From Rhodococcus ruber NBRC 15591 (GTDB taxonomy: Bacteria; Actinomycetota; Actinomycetes; Mycobacteriales; Mycobacteriaceae), in NCBI RefSeq assembly GCF_001894945.1, contig NZ_BCXE01000010.1, positions 62,001 to 126,000 of the forward strand: a stretch of DNA of 64,000 nucleotides, read 5' to 3'. Each line of letters begins with the position of its first letter. The stretch's first letter is position 1. Below, piece after piece: positions 57,395 through 64,000 of this stretch. The notes under the pieces are model-generated. The model made no database searches, had not been told where the DNA came from, and saw only the letters and a list, made by a program, of their open reading frames with translations. The translations under genes were made by a program, and so were the position numbers.

Positions 57395-58072
57395 ATGACT
57401 GTCATCCGACTGGCCGTGCTCGACATGGCCGGCACCACCGTCGCCGACGGTGGCCTCGTCCTGCGCGCCTTCGACGCGGCCGCCACCGGCGTCGGACTGC
57501 CCACCGACGGACCCGAACGCGACGCCGCCCGGCGCTACGTACTCGACACGATGGGCCGGTCCAAGATCGTCGTCTTCCGGTCCCTGTTCGGCTCCGAGGA
57601 GCGCGCCCGCGCCGCCAACGCCGCCTTCGAACGTGCCTACGACGACTTCGTCGACGCCGGCGAGGTCGAGCCGATCCCCGGAGCCGCGGACGCGATCACC
57701 CGGCTGCGCGACGCCGGGCTCGTCGTGGCGCTCACCACCGGCTTCAGCCGCGCCACCCAGGACCGGCTGCTTTCGGCGCTCGGCTGGCAGGACCTCGCCG
57801 ACCTCACCCTCGCACCGTCCGACGCCGGTCGCGGCCGGCCGTACCCCGACCTGGTGCTCACCGCGCTGCTGCGCGCCGAGATCGACGACGTGCGCGAGGT
57901 CGCCGTGGTCGGCGACACCGTGGGCGACATTCTCTCCGGGCGCCGCGCCGGCGCCTCCGTCGTCGTCGGCACCCGCACCGGCGCCCACGACGAACAGACG
58001 CTGCGCGACGCCGGGGCCACCCACATCGTCGGTTCCGTCGCCGACCTGCCCGATCTGCTCCTGCAGTCCTGA
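57395..58072 (+). CDS. Phosphonatase-like HAD hydrolase (PhnX-related, TIGR03351-type)
   Basis: The 225-residue HAD protein has nucleophile Asp10 in DMAGTTV, as in phosphonatase, and Lys57 in DTMGRSKIVVFRSLF at the position of the Schiff-base lysine of PhnX. VVGDTVGDILSGRRAGA is motif IV. It should cleave the C-P bond of phosphonoacetaldehyde or a close relative. CGGAG is seven bases before ATG 57395. It is 32 bp after the FAD enzyme gene. Confidence 0.87.
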   Translation: MTVIRLAVLDMAGTTVADGGLVLRAFDAAATGVGLPTDGPERDAARRYVLDTMGRSKIVVFRSLFGSEERARAANAAFERAYDDFVDAGEVEPIPGAADAITRLRDAGLVVALTTGFSRATQDRLLSALGWQDLADLTLAPSDAGRGRPYPDLVLTALLRAEIDDVREVAVVGDTVGDILSGRRAGASVVVGTRTGAHDEQTLRDAGATHIVGSVADLPDLLLQS

Positions 58073-58102
58073 CCGACACCTCCGACCCCGAGGACTCCCG
58101 AC

Positions 58103-59071
58103 ATGCACCCGTACTTCTCCCGCCGCACGGTCGCCGCGACCGCGCTCGCGACCGGCCTCGCTCTCACCCTCACCGCCTGCGGCGGCTCCGATCCCGACGC
58201 CGTCAATGCTCAGGGCTTCCCCGAGAAGCTCACCCTGGCCGCGATTCCCGCGGAGAACTCGGCGGATCTGCAGGCCAGTTACGATCCGCTCCTCGCGCTC
58301 CTCGAGCGCGAGACCGGCGCCGAGGTCGAGTTCGTGCAGGCCTCCGACTACGCCGGCGTGGTCGAGGGCATCATCGCCGACAACGTCGACCTCGCCTTCT
58401 TCGGTCCGTTCGCCTACGTCGTGGCCGGCGTCAACGGCGCCGCCGTCAGCCCGCTCGGCGCCGTCGTCCAGGAACCCGGCGGAGAGCCGGGTTACCGGTC
58501 CTACGGCCTCACCCGCTCCGACAACACCGAGATCGACGGCATCGACGACTTCGCCGGCAAGGACGTGTGCTTCGTGGATCCGGGCTCCACGTCCGGATTC
58601 CTGTACCCCTCCGCGGGACTCATCGAGGCCGGCGTCGTCGAATCCGGCACCGAGCAGGCCGTCGCCGCCGGTGTGAACCCGGTCTACGCGGGCGGCCACG
58701 ACGCGTCGGCCCTCGCGATCGCCGCCGGCGACTGCGATGCGGGCTTCGCCTTCGACACCATGGTCGACGAGACCATGATCGCCAGCGGTGACCTGGAGGA
58801 AGGCGAACTGAAGAAGGTCTGGGAGTCCGAGACGATCGCCGGCTCGCTGTTCGTGGCGAGCAACTCGCTCGGTGCCGACGTCGTCGACCGGCTCCGCGCG
58901 ATCTTCGTCGACAAGGCCAACGCCGATCACATGCGCGGCGCGGGACTGTGCGAGGGCGAGTGCCGTATCACCGACGAACGGGCATGGGGCGTCGTCCCCG
59001 CGACCGACGCCGACTACGAGGGCGTGCGCGAGGTGTGCGCCCTGACCGAATCCGACAAGTGCAAGGGCTGA
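58103..59071 (+). CDS. phnD: Phosphonate ABC transporter substrate-binding lipoprotein
   Basis: PhnD captures phosphonates outside the membrane. The 322-residue protein has a lipoprotein signal (RRTVAATALATGLALTLTAC, Cys26) and PhnD motifs VEFVQASDYAGVVEGIIADNVDLAFFGPFAYV and VDPGSTSGFLYPSAGL. GAGGA precedes ATG 58103. It starts the phnDCE transporter block of the unit. Confidence 0.94.
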   Translation: MHPYFSRRTVAATALATGLALTLTACGGSDPDAVNAQGFPEKLTLAAIPAENSADLQASYDPLLALLERETGAEVEFVQASDYAGVVEGIIADNVDLAFFGPFAYVVAGVNGAAVSPLGAVVQEPGGEPGYRSYGLTRSDNTEIDGIDDFAGKDVCFVDPGSTSGFLYPSAGLIEAGVVESGTEQAVAAGVNPVYAGGHDASALAIAAGDCDAGFAFDTMVDETMIASGDLEEGELKKVWESETIAGSLFVASNSLGADVVDRLRAIFVDKANADHMRGAGLCEGECRITDERAWGVVPATDADYEGVREVCALTESDKCKG

Positions 59072-59072
59072 A

Positions 59073-59909
59073 TTGAACAGCGATCACACCGTCGTGGGCG
59101 ACGACGCCCCGACCGTCGCGGGCGACGACGTCGTCGTCTCCGCCCGTCGCGTCACGAAGAAGTTCGGCGGCACCGTGGCTCTCGACGGTGTCGACCTCGC
59201 CGTGCACCGCAGCGAACTCGTCGTGCTGCTGGGCCTGTCCGGCTCCGGCAAGTCGACGCTGCTGCGCTGCCTCAACGGCCTGCACAGCGTCACCGACGGG
59301 GCCGTGGAGGTGGCCGGCACCCGCGTCGATCTGGCGTCGCGCGCCGAGCTACGCAACCTGCGCCGGGACGTGGGGTTCGTCTTCCAGCACTTCAACCTCG
59401 TCGGCCGGCTCAGCTGCCTCGAGAACGTCCTCGTCGGCGGACTCGGACGGCTGCGCGTTCCCCGCTACGGCGCCGCGACGTACCCGAGGCGGATGCGCAC
59501 CGAGGCCCTCGCCCATCTCGACCGCGTCGGGTTGGCCGACCTCGCGGACCGTCGCGCCGACACCCTCTCCGGTGGGCAGCAGCAGCGAGTCGCGATCGCG
59601 CGGACGCTGATGCAGCGCCCCACCGTCCTGCTCGCCGACGAACCGGTCGCGTCCCTCGACCCCGAGAACGCCGGGGTGGTGATGGACCTGCTCTTCCGGG
59701 TGTGCATGGAGGACACGCTCACCGTCGTGTGCACCCTGCACCAGGTGGACCTTGCGCTGGGCTGGGCCCATCGGATCGTCGGCCTGCGCGGCGGGCGGAA
59801 GGTGCTCGACCGGCCCGCCGTGGAACTGAGCCGGGCCGACGCCATGGACATCTATCGACGGGTCGACCCGGCCGCCCAGCCGGCCTCGGCGCCGACGGGA
59901 CCGTCGTGA
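59073..59909 (+). CDS. phnC: Phosphonate ABC transporter ATPase
   Basis: The 278-residue ABC ATPase has Walker A GLSGSGKST (54-62), signature LSGGQ (165-169) and Walker B LLADEP. The family PhnC sequence pattern VGFVFQHFNLV is present. A TTG at 59073, six bases after AAGGG and one base after the phnD stop, is the best start. It overlaps phnE by GTGA. Confidence 0.94.
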   Translation: MNSDHTVVGDDAPTVAGDDVVVSARRVTKKFGGTVALDGVDLAVHRSELVVLLGLSGSGKSTLLRCLNGLHSVTDGAVEVAGTRVDLASRAELRNLRRDVGFVFQHFNLVGRLSCLENVLVGGLGRLRVPRYGAATYPRRMRTEALAHLDRVGLADLADRRADTLSGGQQQRVAIARTLMQRPTVLLADEPVASLDPENAGVVMDLLFRVCMEDTLTVVCTLHQVDLALGWAHRIVGLRGGRKVLDRPAVELSRADAMDIYRRVDPAAQPASAPTGPS

Positions 59910-61507
59910 GCACCGCCCTCGCGCCCGCGCCGCCCGACCGCGTCGGGCGGCACCTGCCGGGGTCGGCCGTCCGCCGCCGGCGTCTGCTGGGGACGTGCGG
60001 GGCTGTCGCGTTCCTCGCCGTCCTGGCCTCCGCCCGCTACATCGACTTCGCCCCCGCGGCGCTGCTCGACGGGCTCGACGACGTCGCCGGCCTGCTCGGC
60101 CGCATGCTGCCCCCCACCCTTGACGATCCGGGCCGGATCTGGAAGCTCGCCCTCGACACCCTGCTGATGGCGGTGCTCGGCACGGTGCTCGCGACCGTCG
60201 CGTCGGTGCCGCTGGCCTTCCTGGCCGCCCGCAACACCACCCCGCACCCCGCCGTGTACACGGTGGCGCGCGCGGTGATCACCTTCTGCCGGGCGGTGCC
60301 GGACCTGCTGTTCGCGGTGCTGTTCGTCCGCGCCCTCGGGATCGGCGTCCTACCCGGCGTGCTCGCGCTCGCCCTGCACTCCATCGGCATGCTCGGCAAG
60401 CTGTTCGCCGACGCCGTCGAGCAGACCGAGCCCGGGCCCCGGGAGGCGGTCCGCAGCACGGGGGCCGGGTACGTCCGCGAGATGATCAATGCCGTGTTGC
60501 CCCAGGTGGTTCCCGCCTGGCTGGGGACGTTCGTCTACCGCATCGACATCAACCTGCGTACCTCCGTCGTGCTCGGATTCGTCGGCGCCGGCGGCATCGG
60601 GTTCGCGCTCCAGGACGCCCTGCGCGGTCTGGTGTATCCGCGGGCGCTGGGCATCGTGTGCGTGATCCTCGCGATCATCGCCGCGATGGAGGTGCTCGCG
60701 GTCCTCGTCCGGCGGACCCTGCTGGCACCCACCGATCCGGATCCGCGCCGCGAGAAGGCCGCGCGACTCATCTTCTCCGGCGCGGTCGCCGCCGCCACCG
60801 TCGGTGCGCTGATCAGCCTGCGTATCGACCCGCGCGCGCTGCTCACGTGGATCGGCCCCTCGCTCGAGGTGTTCACCCGTCTGCTCCCGCCGGACTTCAC
60901 CGCGGTCGGCGGCAAGCTGGTCGACGCCGTGCTCCAAACCCTCGCGATCGGTGCGGTCGCCACGGCCGCCGGCATCGTGCTCTCGCTGCCGTTCGGGATA
61001 CTCGCCGCCCGCAACGTGTCCCCGCATCCGGCCGTGTACTGGTCGGCGCGCTCGGTGATCCTGTTCGTCCGCGCGGTGCCCGAACTGATCCTCGCGGTGA
61101 TCTTCGTCGCCGCGATCGGACTCGGCCCCGTCGCCGGGGCGTGCGCGCTCGCTCTCGGATCCGTGGGATTCCTCGGCAAGCTCGTGGCGGACGCCGTCGA
61201 GGAGATCGACCCCGGTCCCGTCGAGGCGGCGCGGGCCGTGGGCTGCGGTTGGTGGAAGACGTTGTTCGCGGCGGTGATTCCGCAGGCGGTGCCGTCCGTG
61301 ATCGGCTCGAGCCTCTACCTGCTCGACGTCAACATCCGCACCTCGACGGTGCTCGGCATCGTCGGCGCCGGCGGCGTCGGCTTCCTGCTCTTCGAGGCGA
61401 TCCGGACCCTGAACTTCGAGTTCGCCGGAGCGATCGTGCTCGTCGTGTTCGCCGTCGTCTACCTGATCGAAAGGGTGTCGGGATGGATCCGGTCGCTGGT
61501 GGTCTGA
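59906..61507 (+). CDS. phnE: Fused double-domain phosphonate ABC permease
   Basis: The 533-residue protein holds two PhnE permease domains in one chain (about 25-265 and 285-533). Each repeats SIGMLGKLFADAVEQTEPGP / SVGFLGKLVADAVEEIDPGP, then a GxGGIGF/GAGGVGF end. Usual PhnE is about 270 residues and dimerises or pairs with a second permease; here a covalent pseudo-dimer is formed. GTG 59906 overlaps the phnC stop. Confidence 0.93.
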   Translation: MSTALAPAPPDRVGRHLPGSAVRRRRLLGTCGAVAFLAVLASARYIDFAPAALLDGLDDVAGLLGRMLPPTLDDPGRIWKLALDTLLMAVLGTVLATVASVPLAFLAARNTTPHPAVYTVARAVITFCRAVPDLLFAVLFVRALGIGVLPGVLALALHSIGMLGKLFADAVEQTEPGPREAVRSTGAGYVREMINAVLPQVVPAWLGTFVYRIDINLRTSVVLGFVGAGGIGFALQDALRGLVYPRALGIVCVILAIIAAMEVLAVLVRRTLLAPTDPDPRREKAARLIFSGAVAAATVGALISLRIDPRALLTWIGPSLEVFTRLLPPDFTAVGGKLVDAVLQTLAIGAVATAAGIVLSLPFGILAARNVSPHPAVYWSARSVILFVRAVPELILAVIFVAAIGLGPVAGACALALGSVGFLGKLVADAVEEIDPGPVEAARAVGCGWWKTLFAAVIPQAVPSVIGSSLYLLDVNIRTSTVLGIVGAGGVGFLLFEAIRTLNFEFAGAIVLVVFAVVYLIERVSGWIRSLVV

Positions 61508-62496
61508 CGCGCGCGGCCGTGTGGACGGGCACCGGCGTCGACGTGCGCGACGTGCCCGTCCCGCGCCTCGGTGACCGGGAACTGCTGGTACGGATCCGGC
61601 TCGCGACGGTGTGCGGCAGCGACCTGCACACCGTCGCCGGACGACGGGCCGGGCCCCAGCCGTCGGTGCTCGGACACGAGGCCGTCGGCGAGGTCGTCGC
61701 GGCCGGACCCGGTGCGGGGACCGTCGTCGGCACGCGGGTCGTGTGGACCGTCACGGCCTCGTGCGGTGCGTGCGACAGGTGCGGGTCCGGCCGGACCGCC
61801 AAGTGCCGGACCCTGCGCAAGGTGGGTCACGAACCTTTCGACGGCGCCTGGGGGTTGTCCGGCACCTACGCCCGGCACATCGTGCTGCCGGCCGGAGTGG
61901 GCGTGGTCCGGGTGCCGGACACGGTGCCGGACGTCGTCGCGGCCCCGGCGGCATGTGCGACGGCGACGGCGCTCGCCGCAGTCGAGGCGGCCGGTGACGT
62001 CGCCGGACGGCGGGTCCTGGTGTGCGGCGCGGGCATGCTCGGGGTCACCGCGACCGCGTTGTGCGCGGAGGCCGGCGCCGATGTGCGCGTCGCCGACCCG
62101 GACGCGGAGCGGGTCGCGGTCGCCGAGCGGTTCGGGGGCGTCGGCGACGAAGGCGGCTCCGTCGACGTCGCGCTCGACTTCTCGGGATCCGTCGTCGCGG
62201 TGGGGGAGTGCCTGCACCGGCTCGACGTCGGCGGCCGCCTCGTCCTGGCGGGATCCGTGACGCCCGGCCCTTCGGTGCCCGTCGACCCCGAGGCCGTCGT
62301 GCGCGGGTGGCTCACCGTCACCGGAGTCCACAACTACGAGCCCGCCCACCTGCGTCGTGCCGTGGCCTTCCTGACCCGCACCGCGGGTACGTACCCGTGG
62401 GACGAGCTCGTCGCGGCACCGGTCCGGCTCGACGACGTCGCGCACGCCCTGCGTCGGCCCGCCGCGCCTGCCCTGCGGGCGTCCGTCGTCCCGTGA
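61483..62496 (+). CDS. Zinc-dependent alcohol dehydrogenase, phosphonate-associated (TIGR03366-type)
   Basis: The 337-residue MDR enzyme has catalytic-zinc residues Cys44 and His65/Glu66 (CGSDLHT, GHEAVGE), structural-zinc Cys94, 97, 100 and 108, and NAD motif VLVCGAGMLGVTA. Its start ATG 61483 overlaps phnE by 25 bp, with AAAGGG eight bases upstream. Members of this group lie in phosphonate clusters with the FAD and HAD genes; it may process the aldehyde or a hydroxy-phosphonate. Substrate is inferred. Confidence 0.87.
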   Translation: MDPVAGGLTRAAVWTGTGVDVRDVPVPRLGDRELLVRIRLATVCGSDLHTVAGRRAGPQPSVLGHEAVGEVVAAGPGAGTVVGTRVVWTVTASCGACDRCGSGRTAKCRTLRKVGHEPFDGAWGLSGTYARHIVLPAGVGVVRVPDTVPDVVAAPAACATATALAAVEAAGDVAGRRVLVCGAGMLGVTATALCAEAGADVRVADPDAERVAVAERFGGVGDEGGSVDVALDFSGSVVAVGECLHRLDVGGRLVLAGSVTPGPSVPVDPEAVVRGWLTVTGVHNYEPAHLRRAVAFLTRTAGTYPWDELVAAPVRLDDVAHALRRPAAPALRASVVP

Positions 62497-62507
62497 GGTC
62501 AAGTCCC

Positions 62508-62571
62508 GTGAGCGCGCACTTCTCGTGGCGACACGCCGGGCAGTGGCACGAGAAGTGCGCACTCGGCGGTC
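62508..62571. repeat. Direct repeat copy A with hairpin, at the 3' side of the DUF559 gene
   Basis: This copy matches copy B 997 bp away; 62516-62571 agrees at 54 of 56 positions. Each copy is itself a dyad: GCGCACTTCTCGTG and CACGAGAAGTGCGC flank a 19-base loop. The copy runs into the DUF559 stop codon and follows the alcohol dehydrogenase by 11 bp. Confidence 0.92.
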
Positions 62572-63436
62572 AGACCGGAGCGCCCGCCGATCGAAGTCGC
62601 GCCCGCACGCGTGCCACGATCGACGCGGGGCGCAGGCGAAGCTGCTCGGAGTTGACGCGGACGACGGACCAGCCCAGCGCCGCGAAGGCCTCGTATCGTT
62701 CGATGTCCTTGGTGCGCTGGCGCTCGTCCGTCCAGTGATGGATGCCGTCGTACTCGACGACGGTGCGCCATTGCTTCCAGCCCAGGTCGGCCCAGCCCAG
62801 AATGCGTCCGTCCACCCCTACGACCGGGACCTGGGTGCTGGGGCGGGGGAGGCCGCCGCGCACGAGAAGCAGCCGCACCCGCGTTTCCGGAAGCGACTCG
62901 GCTCCTGGGTCCACCAGCGCCAGGGCCTCCCGCAACCGCTGCACGCCACGGGCGCCGCTGTGCCGATCGGCCAGTTCGGCGACACACGCAGGATCGGAGC
63001 GAGTGGCACGACACAGTGCGTCGAGCTGTTCGACCGCGGCATCCAGGGCGAGGCGACGGCCGAGGTCGAACGCGGTGCGAGCCGGTGACGTCACTCGCAT
63101 GTCTGCCAACTCGCACACCTCGTCGTCGGGGAGCGTCCCGGCGTGCACGACGACCCCTGCGGTGCCCCGGCGGCTACCGCGCCGGATCAGCTCCGCGGGC
63201 GCGGTCGCATCGATCCACCGGCTGCCGAACAGGGCCGCAGCCGAGTAGCCGGCCAGCACTCCGTCGCCCCCTGCCCAGAGCCATGCCGCTCGCGCGCGGC
63301 CGCTCGGTGTGACGGCCGCGTCCCGGTGGATGTACACATTCCGATGGACGCGCCGGAATCGCCGGAGCTGATGCGGCGTCAGAATGCCCGCCTGGACGGC
63401 GTGCGTCCCCAGGAACGGTTCGTCGAATTCCCCCAT
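62570..63436 (-). CDS. DUF559/Vsr-like nuclease-domain protein with AbiEi-like N-terminus
   Basis: The 288-residue protein has an N-terminal segment like AbiEi-type transcription-repressor domains (AVQAGILTPHQLRRFRRVHRNVYIHRDA) and a C-terminal DUF559 Vsr-like fold: DLGWKQWRTVVEYDGIHHWTDERQRTKDIERYEAFAALGWSVVRVN. Asp/Glu and Gln-Lys of the PD-(D/E)XK-like core are seen. Such genes are common, often multi-copy, in actinobacteria with no known role. ATG 63436 is chosen at the family N-terminus. It is bracketed by direct repeats. Confidence 0.82.
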   Translation of the reverse strand: MGEFDEPFLGTHAVQAGILTPHQLRRFRRVHRNVYIHRDAAVTPSGRARAAWLWAGGDGVLAGYSAAALFGSRWIDATAPAELIRRGSRRGTAGVVVHAGTLPDDEVCELADMRVTSPARTAFDLGRRLALDAAVEQLDALCRATRSDPACVAELADRHSGARGVQRLREALALVDPGAESLPETRVRLLLVRGGLPRPSTQVPVVGVDGRILGWADLGWKQWRTVVEYDGIHHWTDERQRTKDIERYEAFAALGWSVVRVNSEQLRLRPASIVARVRARLRSAGAPV

Positions 63437-63504
63437 GATCGCCGAGAATGCCCGGTGGCCGTACCGGAGGGAACCGAGGTCACGGGGGCCTGTGGACAAC
63501 TCGC

Positions 63505-63568
63505 GCGAGTGTGCACTTCTCGTGGCGACACGCCGGGCAGTGGCACGAGAACTGCGCACTCGACGGTC
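63505..63568. repeat. Direct repeat copy B with hairpin, at the 5' side of the DUF559 gene
   Basis: The second copy, in the same orientation as A, is 69 bp before the DUF559 start. Its dyad arms carry a few more mismatches (GTGCACTTCTCGTG versus CACGAGAACTGCGC) than copy A. Confidence 0.92.
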
Positions 63569-63577
63569 CACGAATGC

Positions 63578-63617
63578 GGCGAGGGCCGCGCGGGCACGTG
63601 CCCGCGCGGCCCTCGCC
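63578..63617. terminator. Perfect 20-bp inverted repeat after rpsR
   Basis: The arm at 63578-63597 is the exact reverse complement of 63598-63617. It lies 12 bp after the rpsR stop and would form a very stable hairpin ending the ribosomal-protein operon. Confidence 0.85.
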
Positions 63618-63629
63618 GCGAGTGGAGCT

Positions 63630-63890
63630 CTACTTGCTGGTGGTGGTGAAGGGCAGCAGGGCCATCTCGCGGGCGTTCTTCACCGCGGTGGCCACCTGAC
63701 GCTGCTGCTGCGGGGTCAGGCCGGTCACGCGACGGCTGCGGATCTTGCCGCGATCGGAGATGAACGTGCGGAGCAGGTTCACGTCCTTGTAGTCGACGTA
63801 CTCGATCTTCGCCGCGAACAGCGGGTTCTTCTTGGGCTTGCGGCCTTCCACGGCACGCGACTTCTTCGACGGGCCCCTCTTGACTGCCAT
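63630..63890 (-). CDS. rpsR: 30S ribosomal protein S18, cysteine-free form
   Basis: The 86-residue S18 has the core [61 protein letters not shown]. It contains no cysteine, so it is the zinc-independent (C-minus) paralogue, which in mycobacteria (rpsR2) is under Zur and induced by zinc lack. GAGGAGCG precedes ATG 63890. It is ten bp after rpsN, as in the mycobacterial rpmB2-rpmG1-rpsN2-rpsR2 operon. Confidence 0.96.
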   Translation of the reverse strand: MAVKRGPSKKSRAVEGRKPKKNPLFAAKIEYVDYKDVNLLRTFISDRGKIRSRRVTGLTPQQQRQVATAVKNAREMALLPFTTTSK

Positions 63891-63900
63891 GACTCGCTCC

Positions 63901-64000
63901 TCACCAGCTCGACTTGTGGACGCCGGGCAGCTCGCCGCGGTGCGCGAGCTCCCTCACGCGCACGCGTGAGAGCCCGAACTTCCGCAGGTGGCCGCGCGGA
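63901..64000 (-). CDS. rpsN: 30S ribosomal protein S14, C-terminal part (5' end outside window)
   Basis: The last 32 residues, [18 protein letters not shown] then [14 protein letters not shown], are a clear S14 C-terminus. The gene runs off the window edge, so its start and any Cys-zinc motif cannot be seen. With cysteine-free S18 next to it, it is likely the C-minus paralogue. Confidence 0.93.
   Translation of the reverse strand, partial: PRGHLRKFGLSRVRVRELAHRGELPGVHKSSW

Overview
The window is chromosomal DNA of a high-G+C actinobacterium of the Rhodococcus/Nocardia/Mycobacterium group, most like Rhodococcus. The evidence is strong G/C preference at third codon positions, frequent GTG starts, F420-type oxidoreductases, a DevR/DevS (DosR/DosS) pair, and a long gene order from pgi to the Rv0958/Rv0959-type ATPase and VWA genes that matches what I recall of Mycobacterium tuberculosis Rv0946c to Rv0959. 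Genes are dense on both strands. I see no rRNA, tRNA, CRISPR array, prophage or insertion sequence.

Region 1 (1-4.0 kb) has the tail of an unknown gene, a glutamate-cysteine-ligase-family enzyme and a large M28 peptidase with a membrane C-terminal half. Region 2 (4.0-16.0 kb) is a nitric-oxide and hypoxia island. It holds flavohemoglobin Hmp and its [Fe-S] NO sensor NsrR with a near-perfect operator, a CBS protein, two tandem-domain universal stress proteins around an F420-type oxidoreductase, an acyl-ACP desaturase coupled to a small unknown protein, an Acg-like nitroreductase, DevR, a DevS-like heme GAF histidine kinase and nicotinate phosphoribosyltransferase. Two DosR-box-like sites lie in the two divergent promoter regions.

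Region 3 (16.0-29.1 kb) is metabolic and accessory: a BsmA-like 2OG-Fe dioxygenase overlapping an MFS exporter, a TDT transporter coupled to a hydrolase, an Fpg/Nei glycosylase, thyA-folA, a cupin, a carboxylesterase, a CAT-fold acyltransferase-like protein, a TetR regulator coupled to an AidB-like acyl-CoA dehydrogenase, and a degenerate ApbE-like protein. Region 4 (29.1-52.5 kb) is the conserved mycolata core: pgi, an aldehyde dehydrogenase, chorismate mutase, pcrA/uvrD1, an M23 peptidase, a polytopic membrane protein, sucCD, a YigZ-family protein, a 34-kDa-antigen homologue, perM, purN, purH and the ATPase/VWA pair. Between purH and the ATPase lie a hydrolase, a DUF4126 protein, a 78-aa gene and an unannotated 36-codon ORF followed by an intrinsic terminator.

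Region 5 (52.5-64 kb) begins with an MFS transporter, an AEC-family transporter with a small exported protein, and a 52-codon ORF. It continues with a phosphonate gene cluster: a PhnF-like GntR regulator with two TGGTCTANACCA operators, a FAD oxidoreductase, a phosphonatase-like hydrolase, PhnD, PhnC, a fused double-domain PhnE and a zinc alcohol dehydrogenase. A DUF559 nuclease-like gene bracketed by about 60-bp direct repeats follows. The window ends in cysteine-free S18 (rpsR) and the C-terminus of S14 (rpsN), probably the zinc-independent paralogue operon.

Most convergent gene pairs are separated by long, nearly perfect hairpins, probably bidirectional terminators. Short tandem repeats repeatedly sit at gene ends (hmp, the 102-aa gene after the desaturase, devS, chorismate mutase, the DUF5336 gene).
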